From CBDEGK01 sp965237855 (GTDB lineage Bacteria > Pseudomonadota > Gammaproteobacteria > Pseudomonadales > Halieaceae): 64,000 bases of DNA. How positions within the stretch are numbered: position 1 is the stretch's first letter; each line of letters opens with the position of its first letter. Both the position numbers and the translations under genes were made by a program. Below are positions 53,504 to 61,960 of the stretch, one piece after another. A model generated the notes under the pieces. It was not told the origin of the DNA. It saw only the letters and a list, made by a program, of their open reading frames with translations, and made no database searches. Location: assembly GCA_965237855.1 (NCBI GenBank), contig CBDEGK010000008.1, forward strand, positions 62,001-126,000. The letters run 5' to 3'.

Positions 53504-54289
53504 CTACCAGTAGATAGCGAGACCCACAATCGGGCCCTGCTGCTTGGCATCGTAGGCATAGCCACCGCCAGCGTAGTCAAAGTCCATGTAACGAAGGCCA
53601 ACAAAGGCGGAACCCCAGCCTTTGAATCGATAGTCAAACGTGGTGTTCAGGTGATAGGTCGTGTTATCTGAGCCGCCATAGCCGACATCAGCGCGGGCAC
53701 TGAAGCTCCAGCTATCCGTTAGTTTTGTGGTCACCCGGCCACCCAGAAACCCCTGGATCCAATCATCACCACCTTCTATTTTGCTGGGTAGGAAAGCGGG
53801 CCCGTCGATATCCGCCTTGATGTCGTGGTCGATCCAGCGCAGCCCACCCAGCACTTCCCAGCGCGTGGTGTCAGATTTGGAAAGCGTGTAACCGGCACCG
53901 AGTTCAGCTGATTGCACGGTAAAATCGATATCGACCGCAACGCTGGTGAGGACGATTTCACCGCTGACACTGGGTTGGAGGTTTACGTACTGATACTCGG
54001 CAAACAACCACAGGTCACGCTTGCGGGCTTCAAAGTGGATAGTGAATGCCCCTTCCATGTTTTCGAGGATGTCGTCCTTAAAATCCAGGTTCAGATCACC
54101 CTCCGTGCCATCGATCTCAGCCGTACCGTCAATACTCATTCCCCACAGGAACAATGGCGCTACCATGAATTCCCATCCATCACTGGCGGTATTCTCCGCT
54201 GCTTGCAGTTGTCCTGCCATCAGCGTAACCGCTGCGGCCAAAATGAGGGTTGTTTTGTGAGTTCGCCTGATGGCTGTGAGTCCCTTCAT
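53504..54289 (-). CDS. Outer-membrane beta-barrel protein
   Basis: From MKGLTAIRRT it is about 261 residues with a signal peptide ending near AQA-like GQLQAAENT (about residue 31). The mature part alternates polar and hydrophobic residues in about eight strands: WEFMVAPLFLWGMSIDGTAE, AFTIHFEARKRDLWLFAEYQY, VLGGLRWIDHDIKADI, WSFSARADVGYGGSDNT and GWGSAFVGLRYMDFDY, ending GPIVGLAIYW with a terminal aromatic. This resembles small OmpA-like or YadA-independent barrels of unknown role. It is the first of the minus-strand genes in the repeat-rich region; the next gene upstream is beyond repeat copy A. Confidence 0.75.
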   Translation of the reverse strand: MKGLTAIRRTHKTTLILAAAVTLMAGQLQAAENTASDGWEFMVAPLFLWGMSIDGTAEIDGTEGDLNLDFKDDILENMEGAFTIHFEARKRDLWLFAEYQYVNLQPSVSGEIVLTSVAVDIDFTVQSAELGAGYTLSKSDTTRWEVLGGLRWIDHDIKADIDGPAFLPSKIEGGDDWIQGFLGGRVTTKLTDSWSFSARADVGYGGSDNTTYHLNTTFDYRFKGWGSAFVGLRYMDFDYAGGGYAYDAKQQGPIVGLAIYW

Positions 54290-54353
54290 AATACTATTTC
54301 CTCGCATCGTTTATAGTAGCTGGGGGCCGGACGCTTCAGTCCCGCCCAGTGTT

Positions 54354-54490
54354 TGAGTTGTTATATGCTCTCCAGCATAGCAGACCTTGAATGTCTGCTT
54401 TCGGAGTATAGCGGTCTTTGCCCAGCTGCGAGAATCATCGACTGGGGCCTAGAGTGCGTTATGACTGCTATGACCTACAAGCGGACGTTC
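54354..54490 (+). repeat. Dispersed palindromic repeat, copy A (full)
   Basis: Part of the gap 54290-54689, which holds no gene. It runs from GAGTTGTTATATGCTC through AGCATAGCAGACC and TTTCGGAGTATAGC to TGACCTACAAGCGGACG. A hairpin GCAGAC (54380-54385) / GTCTGC (54393-54398) lies near its start, and GTCTGCTT pairs at a distance with AAGCGGAC at the end. Full copies D and F share the same order of blocks. It ends two bases before the attC-like site. Confidence 0.85.
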
Positions 54491-54491
54491 A

Positions 54492-54546
54492 GTAACGCCC
54501 AAAACTGCAGCGCATTTATGCGTCCGCCTGCTTTTTCTTGTTATGC
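54492..54546 (-). repeat. Integron attC-like recombination site (candidate)
   Basis: Read on the minus strand: GCATAACAAG, an arm AAAAAGCAGGCGGACGCAT, a short loop, ATGCGCTGCAGTTTTG and GGGCGTTAC. The outer boxes fit the attC pattern RYYYAAC ... GTTRRRY imperfectly (GCATAAC; GTTACTG), and the inner part folds on itself (GCGCAT/ATGCGT; GCAG/CTGC; AAAA/TTTT). It lies just downstream of the 164-residue gene on that gene's strand, as an attC in a gene cassette should. No integrase gene is in the window. Confidence 0.45.
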
Positions 54547-54689
54547 GATGATCTCAGTAAAGGTTCATTCACTACCCTAATTTTGTATGCTTGTGGGCAG
54601 AAGGACTAATACTGCTAACCTGTTTCTCGTTGTAAAACAAACTTGCGCCTACGGTGCAAAAAAGGCCACCGCCCCGTAACTTCTACCGG

Positions 54690-55184
54690 CTAAAGGACGT
54701 CCTCCAATTTGCAAGCACCTTTGGGAAGTAATCTGTCGATTTCTTCCGTAAATGGAACAGAGTAATGCCCTCGACTACCGCGGTCGCACCAAAATTCAGT
54801 AAGATGTGGCTCTATAAATAATAGAACGTCTTTCATGGTCGCTAAATGGGTGGAAAATTCAGCTTGATCATACATACCCAGACGATATTGATAGTGAACG
54901 TTTTCCCAATACCGAAACATGGCTTCACTTCGCGTACCCAACATAATCAAATCTGTATCTGTAAGCTCATCTTCTCGATTAAATCTGGCCACTACCTCTG
55001 CCATTTCTCGGTTACCCGCCGTCAGACTCATCATATCGTAAGCACCCCTGGATATTTCATTGCGTATTTGCGCGCGCATCATTTCCCGATTCTGGCCAAG
55101 CTCGAGAATTAGAAGAGCAATTCCAATCAAGACTGCTATGTTGGCTACTAAACTGAGCCAGCGATTAATACGATCTGTGTCCAT
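54690..55184 (-). CDS. Small membrane-anchored protein, unknown function (type 1)
   Basis: 164 residues: one N-terminal membrane helix (about 8-29, LSLVANIAVLIGIALLILEL), then a soluble helical part with QNREMMRAQIRNEISRGAYDMM, FRYWENVHYQYRLGMYDQAEF and LTEFWCDRGSRG. I do not recognise a named domain. The same layout is shared by the next gene (170 residues): helix, a QxRxxxRxA-type amphipathic region, an aromatic FRxxExxxYxxxxG motif and a terminal W-rich part. It resembles many uncharacterised marine proteobacterial proteins. It is followed on its strand by the attC-like site and repeat copy A. Its bases look more AT-rich than the core genes. Confidence 0.75.
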   Translation of the reverse strand: MDTDRINRWLSLVANIAVLIGIALLILELGQNREMMRAQIRNEISRGAYDMMSLTAGNREMAEVVARFNREDELTDTDLIMLGTRSEAMFRYWENVHYQYRLGMYDQAEFSTHLATMKDVLLFIEPHLTEFWCDRGSRGHYSVPFTEEIDRLLPKGACKLEDVL

Positions 55185-55247
55185 CGTAGAACTCCTGCGT
55201 TTAGTCGCTTGCTATAAGTTCATGTGGGACATCAGGCATCAGAAGAT

Positions 55248-55276
55248 AGAATGACCGCTGTGACCTAGGAGCGGAC
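55248..55276 (+). repeat. Dispersed palindromic repeat, copy B (3' end only)
   Basis: GAATGACCGCTGTGACCTAGG followed by AGCGGACATAACGCC matches the last 30 or so bases of copy A (TGACTGCTATGACCTACAAG, then CGGACG). The rest is absent. Like copy A it ends directly at a TAACGCC motif. Confidence 0.6.
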
Positions 55277-55356
55277 ATAACGCCGCCATAAAGGGCGCGC
55301 TCTTTGTGCGTTCCAGGCCATGCTTTTTAATGGCCGTTTACATAGACTTATTGTGT
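55276..55356 (-). repeat. Second, weaker attC-like site (candidate)
   Basis: On the minus strand: ACACAATAAG, an inner hairpin GGCCATTAAAAAGCATGGCC, a second arm GCGCGCCC, and GGCGGCGTTATGT. The GGCGTTATGT end resembles an attC core; the other end ACACAATAAG differs from ACATAACAAG at two positions. It lies just downstream of the 170-residue gene. Fold and spacing are less regular than in the site at 54492-54546. Confidence 0.3.
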
Positions 55357-55379
55357 TTCGTATACATTATCCAAAGCTA

Positions 55380-55892
55380 TTACACCTGCCTCTTCACAAG
55401 GTTCTCATCAATCCATCCTTTGTACTCAGGTAGATTTTCCAGTACTTCTGAGACATGTTCCTGAAATAATTTTGAGAACCAGCCTCCTCTGAGCGCCCAC
55501 CACTCAACAAAGCCCTGGGTTGCCATCAGCGCTTGGCATTGACTACTTATGCTCTCCCAAGTCCATTCATCCACCAAGCCATTGTTGTGGTAGTGAAATA
55601 TTTCCTCGTAGGGTCGGAATATGCTGAGCATGTGAGCGGAAAATTGTAACCTGTCTGTCTCACGCGGAAGATGTGAGAGACCCTTTGAACCCTTCGCGAA
55701 ATTATCGGCAATCCGTTCTTCTGCAGACATCTGCACCCAAACATTATTCATCTGCGCCTGGAGCGACTGAATCGCCGCTTGCCGAGCCTGCTTTCTGCTT
55801 CCACTGACCTGCCTCGCCACATATATGAGAGAGCCGATAACACCAATCGCTGCCAAGAGTTCGGCAATTGCCGCTAGGGAATCCCAGTTCAT
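55380..55892 (-). CDS. Small membrane-anchored protein, unknown function (type 2)
   Basis: 170 residues with one N-terminal membrane helix (about 8-26, AIAELLAAIGVIGSLIYVA), then RQVSGSRKQARQAAIQSLQ, a helical body containing FRPYEEIFHYHNNGLVDEW and EWWALRGGWFSKLFQEHV, and a charged tail. Function unknown. The order of elements and the FRxxExxxHYxxxG and W-rich motifs are shared with the 164-residue neighbour, so the two are probably distant relatives. This shape is common in uncharacterised proteins of marine bacteria. Lone gene between repeat copies B and C. Confidence 0.78.
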   Translation of the reverse strand: MNWDSLAAIAELLAAIGVIGSLIYVARQVSGSRKQARQAAIQSLQAQMNNVWVQMSAEERIADNFAKGSKGLSHLPRETDRLQFSAHMLSIFRPYEEIFHYHNNGLVDEWTWESISSQCQALMATQGFVEWWALRGGWFSKLFQEHVSEVLENLPEYKGWIDENLVKRQV

Positions 55893-55945
55893 TCTTATTC
55901 TTGCTCCTGAATTGCCAGCTAGGATAGCTGAATATTGCTAAAGGA

Positions 55946-55990
55946 AGCATAGCAGACCTCGAACGTCTGCTTTCGGAGTATAGCTGTCAT
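55946..55990 (+). repeat. Dispersed palindromic repeat, copy C (5' half)
   Basis: AGCATAGCAGACCTCGAACG, then TCTGCTTTCGGAGTATAGCTG, matching the start of copies A and D, with the hairpin GCAGAC / GTCTGC intact although the loop differs (CTCGAAC versus CTTGAAT). It stops where the other copies continue. The remainder of the gap (55991-56108) shows no gene. Confidence 0.7.
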
Positions 55991-56108
55991 CCAGGAAGTT
56001 CTGTGGCTTGATCGTTAAATCACCCGTCGAAGTCAAATATAGAGGCATTTATCTTCTTGAGTCGCTCGTCTTTGCCACTCGTCAGTCCCACAGTGACGTT
56101 GTGTTCCT

Positions 56109-57806
56109 CTACTTTCCAGATTTGTGGTGAGATAACACGGCGTGTGCTCGCGCTAGACCCGTACGTGACGTATCGCCGCCGCCCGCGATCTCGACCAAGC
56201 GGGCGTAATGCCTAGCTGCGTCGGCGGGTCGTCCCGCTTTCTCTGCGGACATTCCTGCACCTGCGAGACTGTAGAATCGGTTGGGTGATAACTCGAGGGT
56301 GGTCTCGTAGGCGGCGAGCGCCTCGTCGAATTTTCCAACCTCAAAAAGCATGTCCGCATATAGATCACGGGCCGGGAGAACAGCACCAGGGGTGACCGGA
56401 TGCTTGTCCAGGCCGTCTTCGGCGTCTGCAGCCACCTGCATGCTGATCAGGGCCGGCTGCGTCCGCCCCTCTGCAAGCTGTACCCAAGCCTCAACCGCCT
56501 GTTTCTGAACGACTGTCTGCCTCGCCCAATACGCGAGTCCGTTCGCCTCCAACTCGCGGACGAGATACTCGAGTCGTGCGACTGCGGCGTGTGCGATTCC
56601 AAGCTGGCCGCTCCTCGCAGCGCCGATGCCCTTTGCAAAGTGCGAGATGGCCTCACAGGAGGGGAACGTGTCCCAGGAAATGTGGCTCGGCTGTCGTGGG
56701 TCAAGCCCTGCAGCTCGTTTCCAGTCAGCACGCTCCATCTCTATGCGCGCGGGCACCGCAGCGTATGCGTAGGCCGATACGAAATCGTCCTGTATTCGCG
56801 GCGCCTCAGTGAGCACTTCGCTCGCCTCGCGAGCATCTACGTCTCGTCCCGCTTGCAGGTAGGCGTAGGTCATATAGTCCGACGCATGTGCAAACTCCTT
56901 GTAGATTGCGCCATTGACGACTAGATCCCGGGATGCTTCCCGCGACCGGATGTTCCACTCGACGCTCTCGACCCACAGACCTAGCCTAGTAAAAATGTGG
57001 CTCGGCATGTGCAGCGCGTGCGGGACATCAGGTGCAATGCTTCCATAACTACGCGCCGCAACGAGGGCCCTCGTTGCGAGTGGCGGATTGTCATACGCGT
57101 GAATCAGGTAGTGAACCGCACCCGGGTGTCGCGGTCGACGGGCACGTAGCGACTCTAAATGTGCTCCCGCTTCACGGTTGAAGTGATATTCGAGATCGTC
57201 CTTGGGTGAAGCGGCAATGTGCAAAAGCGCCGCAAGCGCCAGCGCTTCATCATCGTTTGGGTAGCGCTCGTACAACGCAGTCTGTGCTTCATCCCAGCGG
57301 TGAATCCGGTTCCCGTGATTGACGGTCTTCCAATCGTCATAGAATGCTGCCAACGCCTCAATATACGAGGCTTCCCGCTCGTTCTTGGCCAGCGCTTCGG
57401 CGCGGGCTAATTCGCTCGCGCCCCGAGCGAGGACATCCTCTGCGGGCTGCCCTGGCCACACAGGATGGATAAGTGTCATCGCTATCCCCCAGTGCGCGAG
57501 GGCGCAGTCCGGATCGGCCTTCAATACCTTCGAGAACTCACGTTCGGCGACTTCATACGTCATGTGGTGAAGGAGCGCAACGCCACGATTGAACACCGCT
57601 TGAAGGTCATCAGGCTTGCACGAGATCGGGAAAGAAACATCGCCTACATCACCGATCACCTCTTGAATCGGTGCGACTTCCTCCCCCTCATGCGCTATAG
57701 AGACAGCGGGCGCGACGACGAGTGCGAGGACTGTCAAACACACGCCGAAGAGGCGGGTCGTCGGCTCAAGGTGAGACGAGCCACCTAGAAGCGGATTGTT
57801 GCGCAT
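56109..57806 (-). CDS. Secreted TPR-repeat protein
   Basis: 565 residues with an N-terminal hydrophobic signal stretch (about 20-38, ending near SIAHEGEE) and several helical repeats of TPR type: VFNRGVALLHHMTYEVAEREF (about 70-105), a set around 145-300 with HLESLRARRPRHPGAVHYLI and ALHMPSHIFTRLGLW, and a clear C-terminal TPR (YADMLFEVGKFDEALAAYET, about 490-525). The PDVPHALHMPSHIF region is shared by a family of bacterial TPR proteins of unknown role. No enzyme motif was seen. Likely periplasmic. Antisense readings across it are shadows. Confidence 0.82.
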   Translation of the reverse strand: MRNNPLLGGSSHLEPTTRLFGVCLTVLALVVAPAVSIAHEGEEVAPIQEVIGDVGDVSFPISCKPDDLQAVFNRGVALLHHMTYEVAEREFSKVLKADPDCALAHWGIAMTLIHPVWPGQPAEDVLARGASELARAEALAKNEREASYIEALAAFYDDWKTVNHGNRIHRWDEAQTALYERYPNDDEALALAALLHIAASPKDDLEYHFNREAGAHLESLRARRPRHPGAVHYLIHAYDNPPLATRALVAARSYGSIAPDVPHALHMPSHIFTRLGLWVESVEWNIRSREASRDLVVNGAIYKEFAHASDYMTYAYLQAGRDVDAREASEVLTEAPRIQDDFVSAYAYAAVPARIEMERADWKRAAGLDPRQPSHISWDTFPSCEAISHFAKGIGAARSGQLGIAHAAVARLEYLVRELEANGLAYWARQTVVQKQAVEAWVQLAEGRTQPALISMQVAADAEDGLDKHPVTPGAVLPARDLYADMLFEVGKFDEALAAYETTLELSPNRFYSLAGAGMSAEKAGRPADAARHYARLVEIAGGGDTSRTGLARAHAVLSHHKSGK

Positions 57807-57894
57807 GTGAATCCTCCGTTGCGCCCAAGAGCCAAATAGATGTCGAAGAAGCGTTCTAATTTGTGCCCTTATGACGAATCACGAATGGCCACTT

Positions 57895-58028
57895 CGAGTC
57901 GTTTTCTGCCTTTCAGCATAGCAGACCGCGAATGTCCGCTTTCGGAGTATAGCTGCCCTAGCTCGGTTGCGAGGTGAATGCTTCTAACCTGGGGGTCGCT
58001 ATGTCCGCTGTGACCTACAAGCGGACGC
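57895..58028 (+). repeat. Dispersed palindromic repeat, copy D (full)
   Basis: Lies in the 57807-58602 gap. Begins GAGTCGTTTTCTGCCTTTCA, then AGCATAGCAGACCGCG, GTCCGCTTTCGGAGTATAGC and, at the end, TGACCTACAAGCGGACG. GTCCGCTT and AAGCGGAC (about 75 bases apart) are perfect inverted repeats. The 89-residue minus-strand reading across it is an artefact of the repeat. Confidence 0.88.
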
Positions 58029-58399
58029 TCGCTGGCAAGCCGAATTAACCTGCTATAAGTCGACTGTGCGCCCACAGTTGGCATTGCAGATGCTCTAACT
58101 AAACGATTTGTTCCCTTTAGAAGTAGACATCGTGACACTTATGCAGGCTTTACTGTGGCAAGGTAGATCGAGACATTTCCTAACTTCTGTTACTAGGTGA
58201 AAGTGGATGTCTCGGATCTTGGGGAAATAGATCAATTTAGGTCTGCTGTGTTCCGGAAGCGGAACTAAAACGCCAGATGCATCGACCGACAAACCGACGG
58301 TCTACCGCTGGTTGCTACGCAGCCCTTCCGGGCCACGCCTTTCTCGCTTTAGGACGCGTGTTGAATTAGGCCATCCTCACGATGTTCCGTTCACGCAGG

Positions 58400-58563
58400 T
58401 CAATGGGAGTTCGTCGTTAAGCCTGCTTTTGTTATCCCTATCACTGTTTCTGGTAATCGGATTACTCGCTTACAACTTTAAAGTAACCAAAGTAAAAGGC
58501 TGGATTTGTCTTGTTTATTATGTCTGTTTCGTGGCAATTTTCTTTTATGCCATGGAAGGTTAA
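58400..58563 (+). pseudogene. Possible remnant of the C-terminus of a Na+/Ca2+ exchanger-like protein
   Basis: The plus-strand frame ending at 58563 reads SLSLLLLSLSLFLVIGLLAYN and then KVTKVKGWICLVYYVCFVAIFF. Two hydrophobic helices separated by a short basic loop, with KGW...LVYY, resemble the last helices of CaCA-family exchangers. The bases before about 58400 are not exchanger-like. It is the only plus-strand protein-like stretch among the minus-strand genes here; the rest of 58029-58602 shows no gene. Tentative. Confidence 0.35.
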
Positions 58564-58602
58564 CACCGTCGAATTTTCCAAAGATACCACTAGCCTTCGG
58601 TA

Positions 58603-59655
58603 CTAGTCGTTCGGTTTAAGCCCCAGTTTCTTTTTCCTATGCTTGGCTAGCCGCCGAGCCAATTGTTGCATATCCACAGTAACATCTCCTTCATCAACGA
58701 TCTCATGGCCTATGAGGCTCTCCAGTATGTCCTCCAACGTCACAATGCCTTGCATAGATCCATATTCATCGACTACCAGCATGATCGGGGCGCGACTGCC
58801 AAGCAGTATTTCGAAGGCTCTGGATAGGCTGGTTTCATCGAGCAACGCGGGCAATTGGCGACGAAGTTTCTGCAACTTGTAAGCACTATTACCCTTTACC
58901 TGTTCAAGCATCAGTTCATTGAGCAACACGAAACCCGTGATGTCTTCCGCGTTTTGGTCTGCGGTTAGCGGTATACGTGAAAATTTCTTGCTTTTATACT
59001 TTTCAAAAAATCCATCTACCGTGAGAATTTCCGGTACGCTAAACACAACAGATCTGGGTGTCATCACCTGCTTGACCGGTGTATTGTGCAGCAAAAATAG
59101 GTTTTTCAGCACACTCAATTCATTGGTTTCAAGCATACCCTCCTGTTCACCCTGCACCGCCATTGCTGCGAATTCGCTGCGGCTGAAGCCTTGCAGCGTG
59201 GGTTCAAAAGGGAGTATTTTGATCAAAGACTCCGATAATAGTACAAAGGGGTAAAGCACCTTTACCAAATACTTGAGGATCAGGCCGGTAATCGGCGCTA
59301 GTTGTCGCCAGTAATTGGCGCCTAGTGCCTTGGGTATGATTTCCGAGAACACTAAAATGACGAGTGTTAACACCGCCGAAACTATCCCAACAGACATACT
59401 GCCAAACACTGCGGCAGCCTGAGCGCCAGCACCCGCCGCCCCTACTGTGTGCGCTATGGTATTGAGGCTGAGAATGACCGCCAGTGGCTTATTGATATTA
59501 TCCTTGAGTTCGCGCAACACTTTTCCTGAAGACTTTTCCTCCTGTTCGAGCAGGACAATGTATGGATTAGTGACGCTCAATAGTACCGCTTCAGCTATGG
59601 AGCAAAGGAAAGAAAACCCGACGGCTACAAAGATAAAGGTAATTAGAAGGAGCAT
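58603..59655 (-). CDS. CNNM/CorC-type membrane protein (DUF21 plus CBS pair)
   Basis: From MLLLITFIFVAVGFS it has 350 residues; an ATG twelve codons upstream is also open. The N-terminal DUF21 transmembrane domain (about 1-165) shows SFLCSIAEAVLLSV and LNTIAHTVGAAGAGAQA plus FSEIIPKALGANYWRQLAP; two CBS domains follow (about 190-315: VKQVMTPRSVVFSVPE ... MLVVDEYGSMQGIVTLEDILE). The order matches YfjD/HlyC-CorC-like proteins linked to Mg2+/Co2+ export. The terminal CorC/HlyC domain of about 80 residues is absent, as in the shorter CNNM-like subgroup. Confidence 0.88.
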   Translation of the reverse strand: MLLLITFIFVAVGFSFLCSIAEAVLLSVTNPYIVLLEQEEKSSGKVLRELKDNINKPLAVILSLNTIAHTVGAAGAGAQAAAVFGSMSVGIVSAVLTLVILVFSEIIPKALGANYWRQLAPITGLILKYLVKVLYPFVLLSESLIKILPFEPTLQGFSRSEFAAMAVQGEQEGMLETNELSVLKNLFLLHNTPVKQVMTPRSVVFSVPEILTVDGFFEKYKSKKFSRIPLTADQNAEDITGFVLLNELMLEQVKGNSAYKLQKLRRQLPALLDETSLSRAFEILLGSRAPIMLVVDEYGSMQGIVTLEDILESLIGHEIVDEGDVTVDMQQLARRLAKHRKKKLGLKPND

Positions 59656-59931
59656 GGCAGGACCTGATGCGAAGCTTGTTGCATTACGCAATACATAGCA
59701 GAAGAATGGCCAACCCTCATGTCATAGCGGCATTCTTGAAAGGTTCGCTTTCTTGTATCAAGAACAGTTTTTATCATCTCCACCTAGTCTTCGGCACTTT
59801 CGGTCAAAATGGTATTTGGTTCCCCGTTTTGCATTGATGTTAACACCAACATGTTCGCAGTTTCAGGTGTGTTTTTTACCCCGCAGAAACGGTAAGACAA
59901 CGCCCAGGATGTCCATCGGCCGGACTGACCC

Positions 59932-60018
59932 CAACGTCCGCTTTCGGAGTATAGCCGACCTAGCTCGGCTGTGAGGTTGGTGTGATTCTCTAGGTCTGCT
60001 TTGACCTATTAGCTGCCG
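59932..60018 (+). repeat. Dispersed palindromic repeat, copy E (3' part)
   Basis: In the gap 59692-60138. AACGTCCGCTTTCGGAGTAT through TTGACCTATTAGCTGCC. It has two clear hairpins: AGCCGA (59953-59958) / TCGGCT (59965-59970), and TAGGTC (59991-59996) / GACCTA (60003-60008). The 5' block seen in A, D and F is missing. The rest of the gap shows no gene. Confidence 0.82.
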
Positions 60019-60138
60019 CTAGTTCCCTTGGAAATTAGTCCCCCCGAAGGGCAGGAATCGGCCAGAAGCCACCGTTCAGTAGCGGACGTCGACACCCTTA
60101 GATCCGTACTACCAAGTCTTCTTGGCGGAGACCCAAGC

Positions 60139-61944
60139 CTAATCCTTGAAACTGCCGCGGTAGCCGAGATCACCTTCCAGATCCAAGTCCACCCGGTACT
60201 CCTCCTCGATCGCCTCTTCGCCCGTTGCGTCTACGGTAGCGTCATAAACGACTTCTCCGTCAAACACTGTCATCTGAACCAAGGACATGCCAATCTCCGT
60301 TGCCGGAATCTCGAAGAGGTTCTTGTCCAGCACTACCATGTCGGCGCGCTTACCAACCTCAATACTACCAACGCCATCTTCCTGGTTCATGAGGTACGCC
60401 GAGTTCAATGTCACCGCTTTAATCGCAGTTGCCAGATCAATTCCCTCGTGTGGATTCAGTGCTTCGCCACCACCACCGGGCACCTGTCTGGTTATTGCTG
60501 TTTCAATGGTAAGCAATGGCTCGTGCCAGAAGAGCGGGCCGTCCGATGCGAGAGTTATTCGACCGCCATTCTTGGCGACGGAATTCATCGGGTACCACCG
60601 ATTCATACGGTCATCTCCAAGCTGCGCTCTCTGCGCTTCAGGGAACCCACTCGGATACCAGATGACCGGTGAAAACTCTGGCGTGATGTCGAATTCTTTG
60701 AGCCTCGGCCAATCGTCTGGGTGGATCAGAGTGGCATGACCCAATTGATGTCGCCCTTTAACTTCACCGAACTTTTCCTTCACGTTCGCCACGGCATCAA
60801 TCATCTGACGATTAGCCGCGTCACCAGTCGCATGAGCCGCTATGTTGAGTCCCATGCGATCAAATTTCTCGACCAGCGCGAACAGATCGTCATCGTTCGG
60901 AAACACAGGCAGTCCACGATCACCTGTTATCAGGTAGGGATCGATCACATAGCCCGTAGTACCGGCATTGCCATCAATCGAGAGTTTGATGAATTCTGTT
61001 TTTATCAGATCTGATGCAAAGCGTTTGCGCTCCGCGAGCATCGTCTCCTGCTCGTCCATCGGCATCGGCTCCAGCGGACCTTGATAAGTCCATGAGAGGG
61101 CAATTCGTGCGTTAAGGTCTCCATCCTTTTCGAGACTCTGGGCTGCAATCGCGATCGGGTTCTTGGCGTGCTGTTGTTTAATGGACGTGATGCCTAGCGA
61201 ATTCAGGTAGGCGATCGTGCCCCGCAAACCTTGCTTGTTCTGTTCGGGTGATACAGCCGGGTAGTGCTTCCATGCCCACTTGCCGGATGCCGTCTCTCTC
61301 AACAACCCAGTGGGCTCTCCTGTATCAGCGTCCTTGGCGATGGTGCCGCCCTTGGGCGTTGGTGTGTCCGCGGTTATGCCTTCCATCTCGAGCGCTTTTG
61401 AGTTCAGCAAGCCTACGTGCTCGGTGCTATCAAGGGTCACCACGGGACGATCCGGGATCACCGCATCAATAAACGCTTTGGTTGGGGAGGCGTCCGGGAA
61501 CAAGGAATGATCTAGATTCCCTGCGAAGAGGACTGCAAGGTCCGGGTTCCTGTCGGTGTAGTCTTTCAGAAGCTCCTGAAGCGCTTCAATCGACGTTGCC
61601 TCCCCAGTGAAATTCAACAGTGCGTCCCCAAGCATCTCCCCAATGTAGACCTGCTCTGCGTGGACATGAAGATCGTGCATCCCTGGCATGGCAAACCTGC
61701 CGTTGAGATCGATGACTTTGGTGTCACTATCGATCATTGCTTCGACATCCGCGTTCGTACCGATCGCAACGAACGTGCCGTCCTTAATTGCAACAGCAGC
61801 CACCCAAGGTTGTGCCTCGTTGACCGTGTATATTTTGCCGTTCGTGTAAATCGTGTCCGCAGCATCGCTCGTAGCGGTCTGATCTGCCGGTGAGCATCCG
61901 GCAAGTGAAATCGAAAATGCGATTAGCAGGGTGCGTGTTTTCAT
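60139..61944 (-). CDS. Amidohydrolase-family lipoprotein (YtcJ-like)
   Basis: 601 residues. A signal peptide ends in lipobox LAGC (Cys about 17), then a linker and an amidohydrolase of the YtcJ/Amidohydro_3 type: DTIYTNGKIYTVNEAQPWV, the metal-binding MPGMHDLHVHAEQVY, GNLDHSLFPDASPTKAFID, HATGDAANRQMIDAV, and the C-terminal strand part VGSIEVGKRADMVVLDKNLF. It should be anchored in the periplasm and hydrolyse an amide or cyclic amide; the substrate cannot be told from sequence. Single gene between copies E and F of the repeat. Confidence 0.88.
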   Translation of the reverse strand: MKTRTLLIAFSISLAGCSPADQTATSDAADTIYTNGKIYTVNEAQPWVAAVAIKDGTFVAIGTNADVEAMIDSDTKVIDLNGRFAMPGMHDLHVHAEQVYIGEMLGDALLNFTGEATSIEALQELLKDYTDRNPDLAVLFAGNLDHSLFPDASPTKAFIDAVIPDRPVVTLDSTEHVGLLNSKALEMEGITADTPTPKGGTIAKDADTGEPTGLLRETASGKWAWKHYPAVSPEQNKQGLRGTIAYLNSLGITSIKQQHAKNPIAIAAQSLEKDGDLNARIALSWTYQGPLEPMPMDEQETMLAERKRFASDLIKTEFIKLSIDGNAGTTGYVIDPYLITGDRGLPVFPNDDDLFALVEKFDRMGLNIAAHATGDAANRQMIDAVANVKEKFGEVKGRHQLGHATLIHPDDWPRLKEFDITPEFSPVIWYPSGFPEAQRAQLGDDRMNRWYPMNSVAKNGGRITLASDGPLFWHEPLLTIETAITRQVPGGGGEALNPHEGIDLATAIKAVTLNSAYLMNQEDGVGSIEVGKRADMVVLDKNLFEIPATEIGMSLVQMTVFDGEVVYDATVDATGEEAIEEEYRVDLDLEGDLGYRGSFKD

Positions 61945-61960
61945 TGTTTTTTATCCGCTT

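Noticed and set aside
54353..54580. 75-residue plus-strand reading
   Set aside because: It is made of repeat copy A and the attC-like site.
57869..58138. 89-residue minus-strand reading
   Set aside because: It lies mainly within repeat copy D; no protein character.
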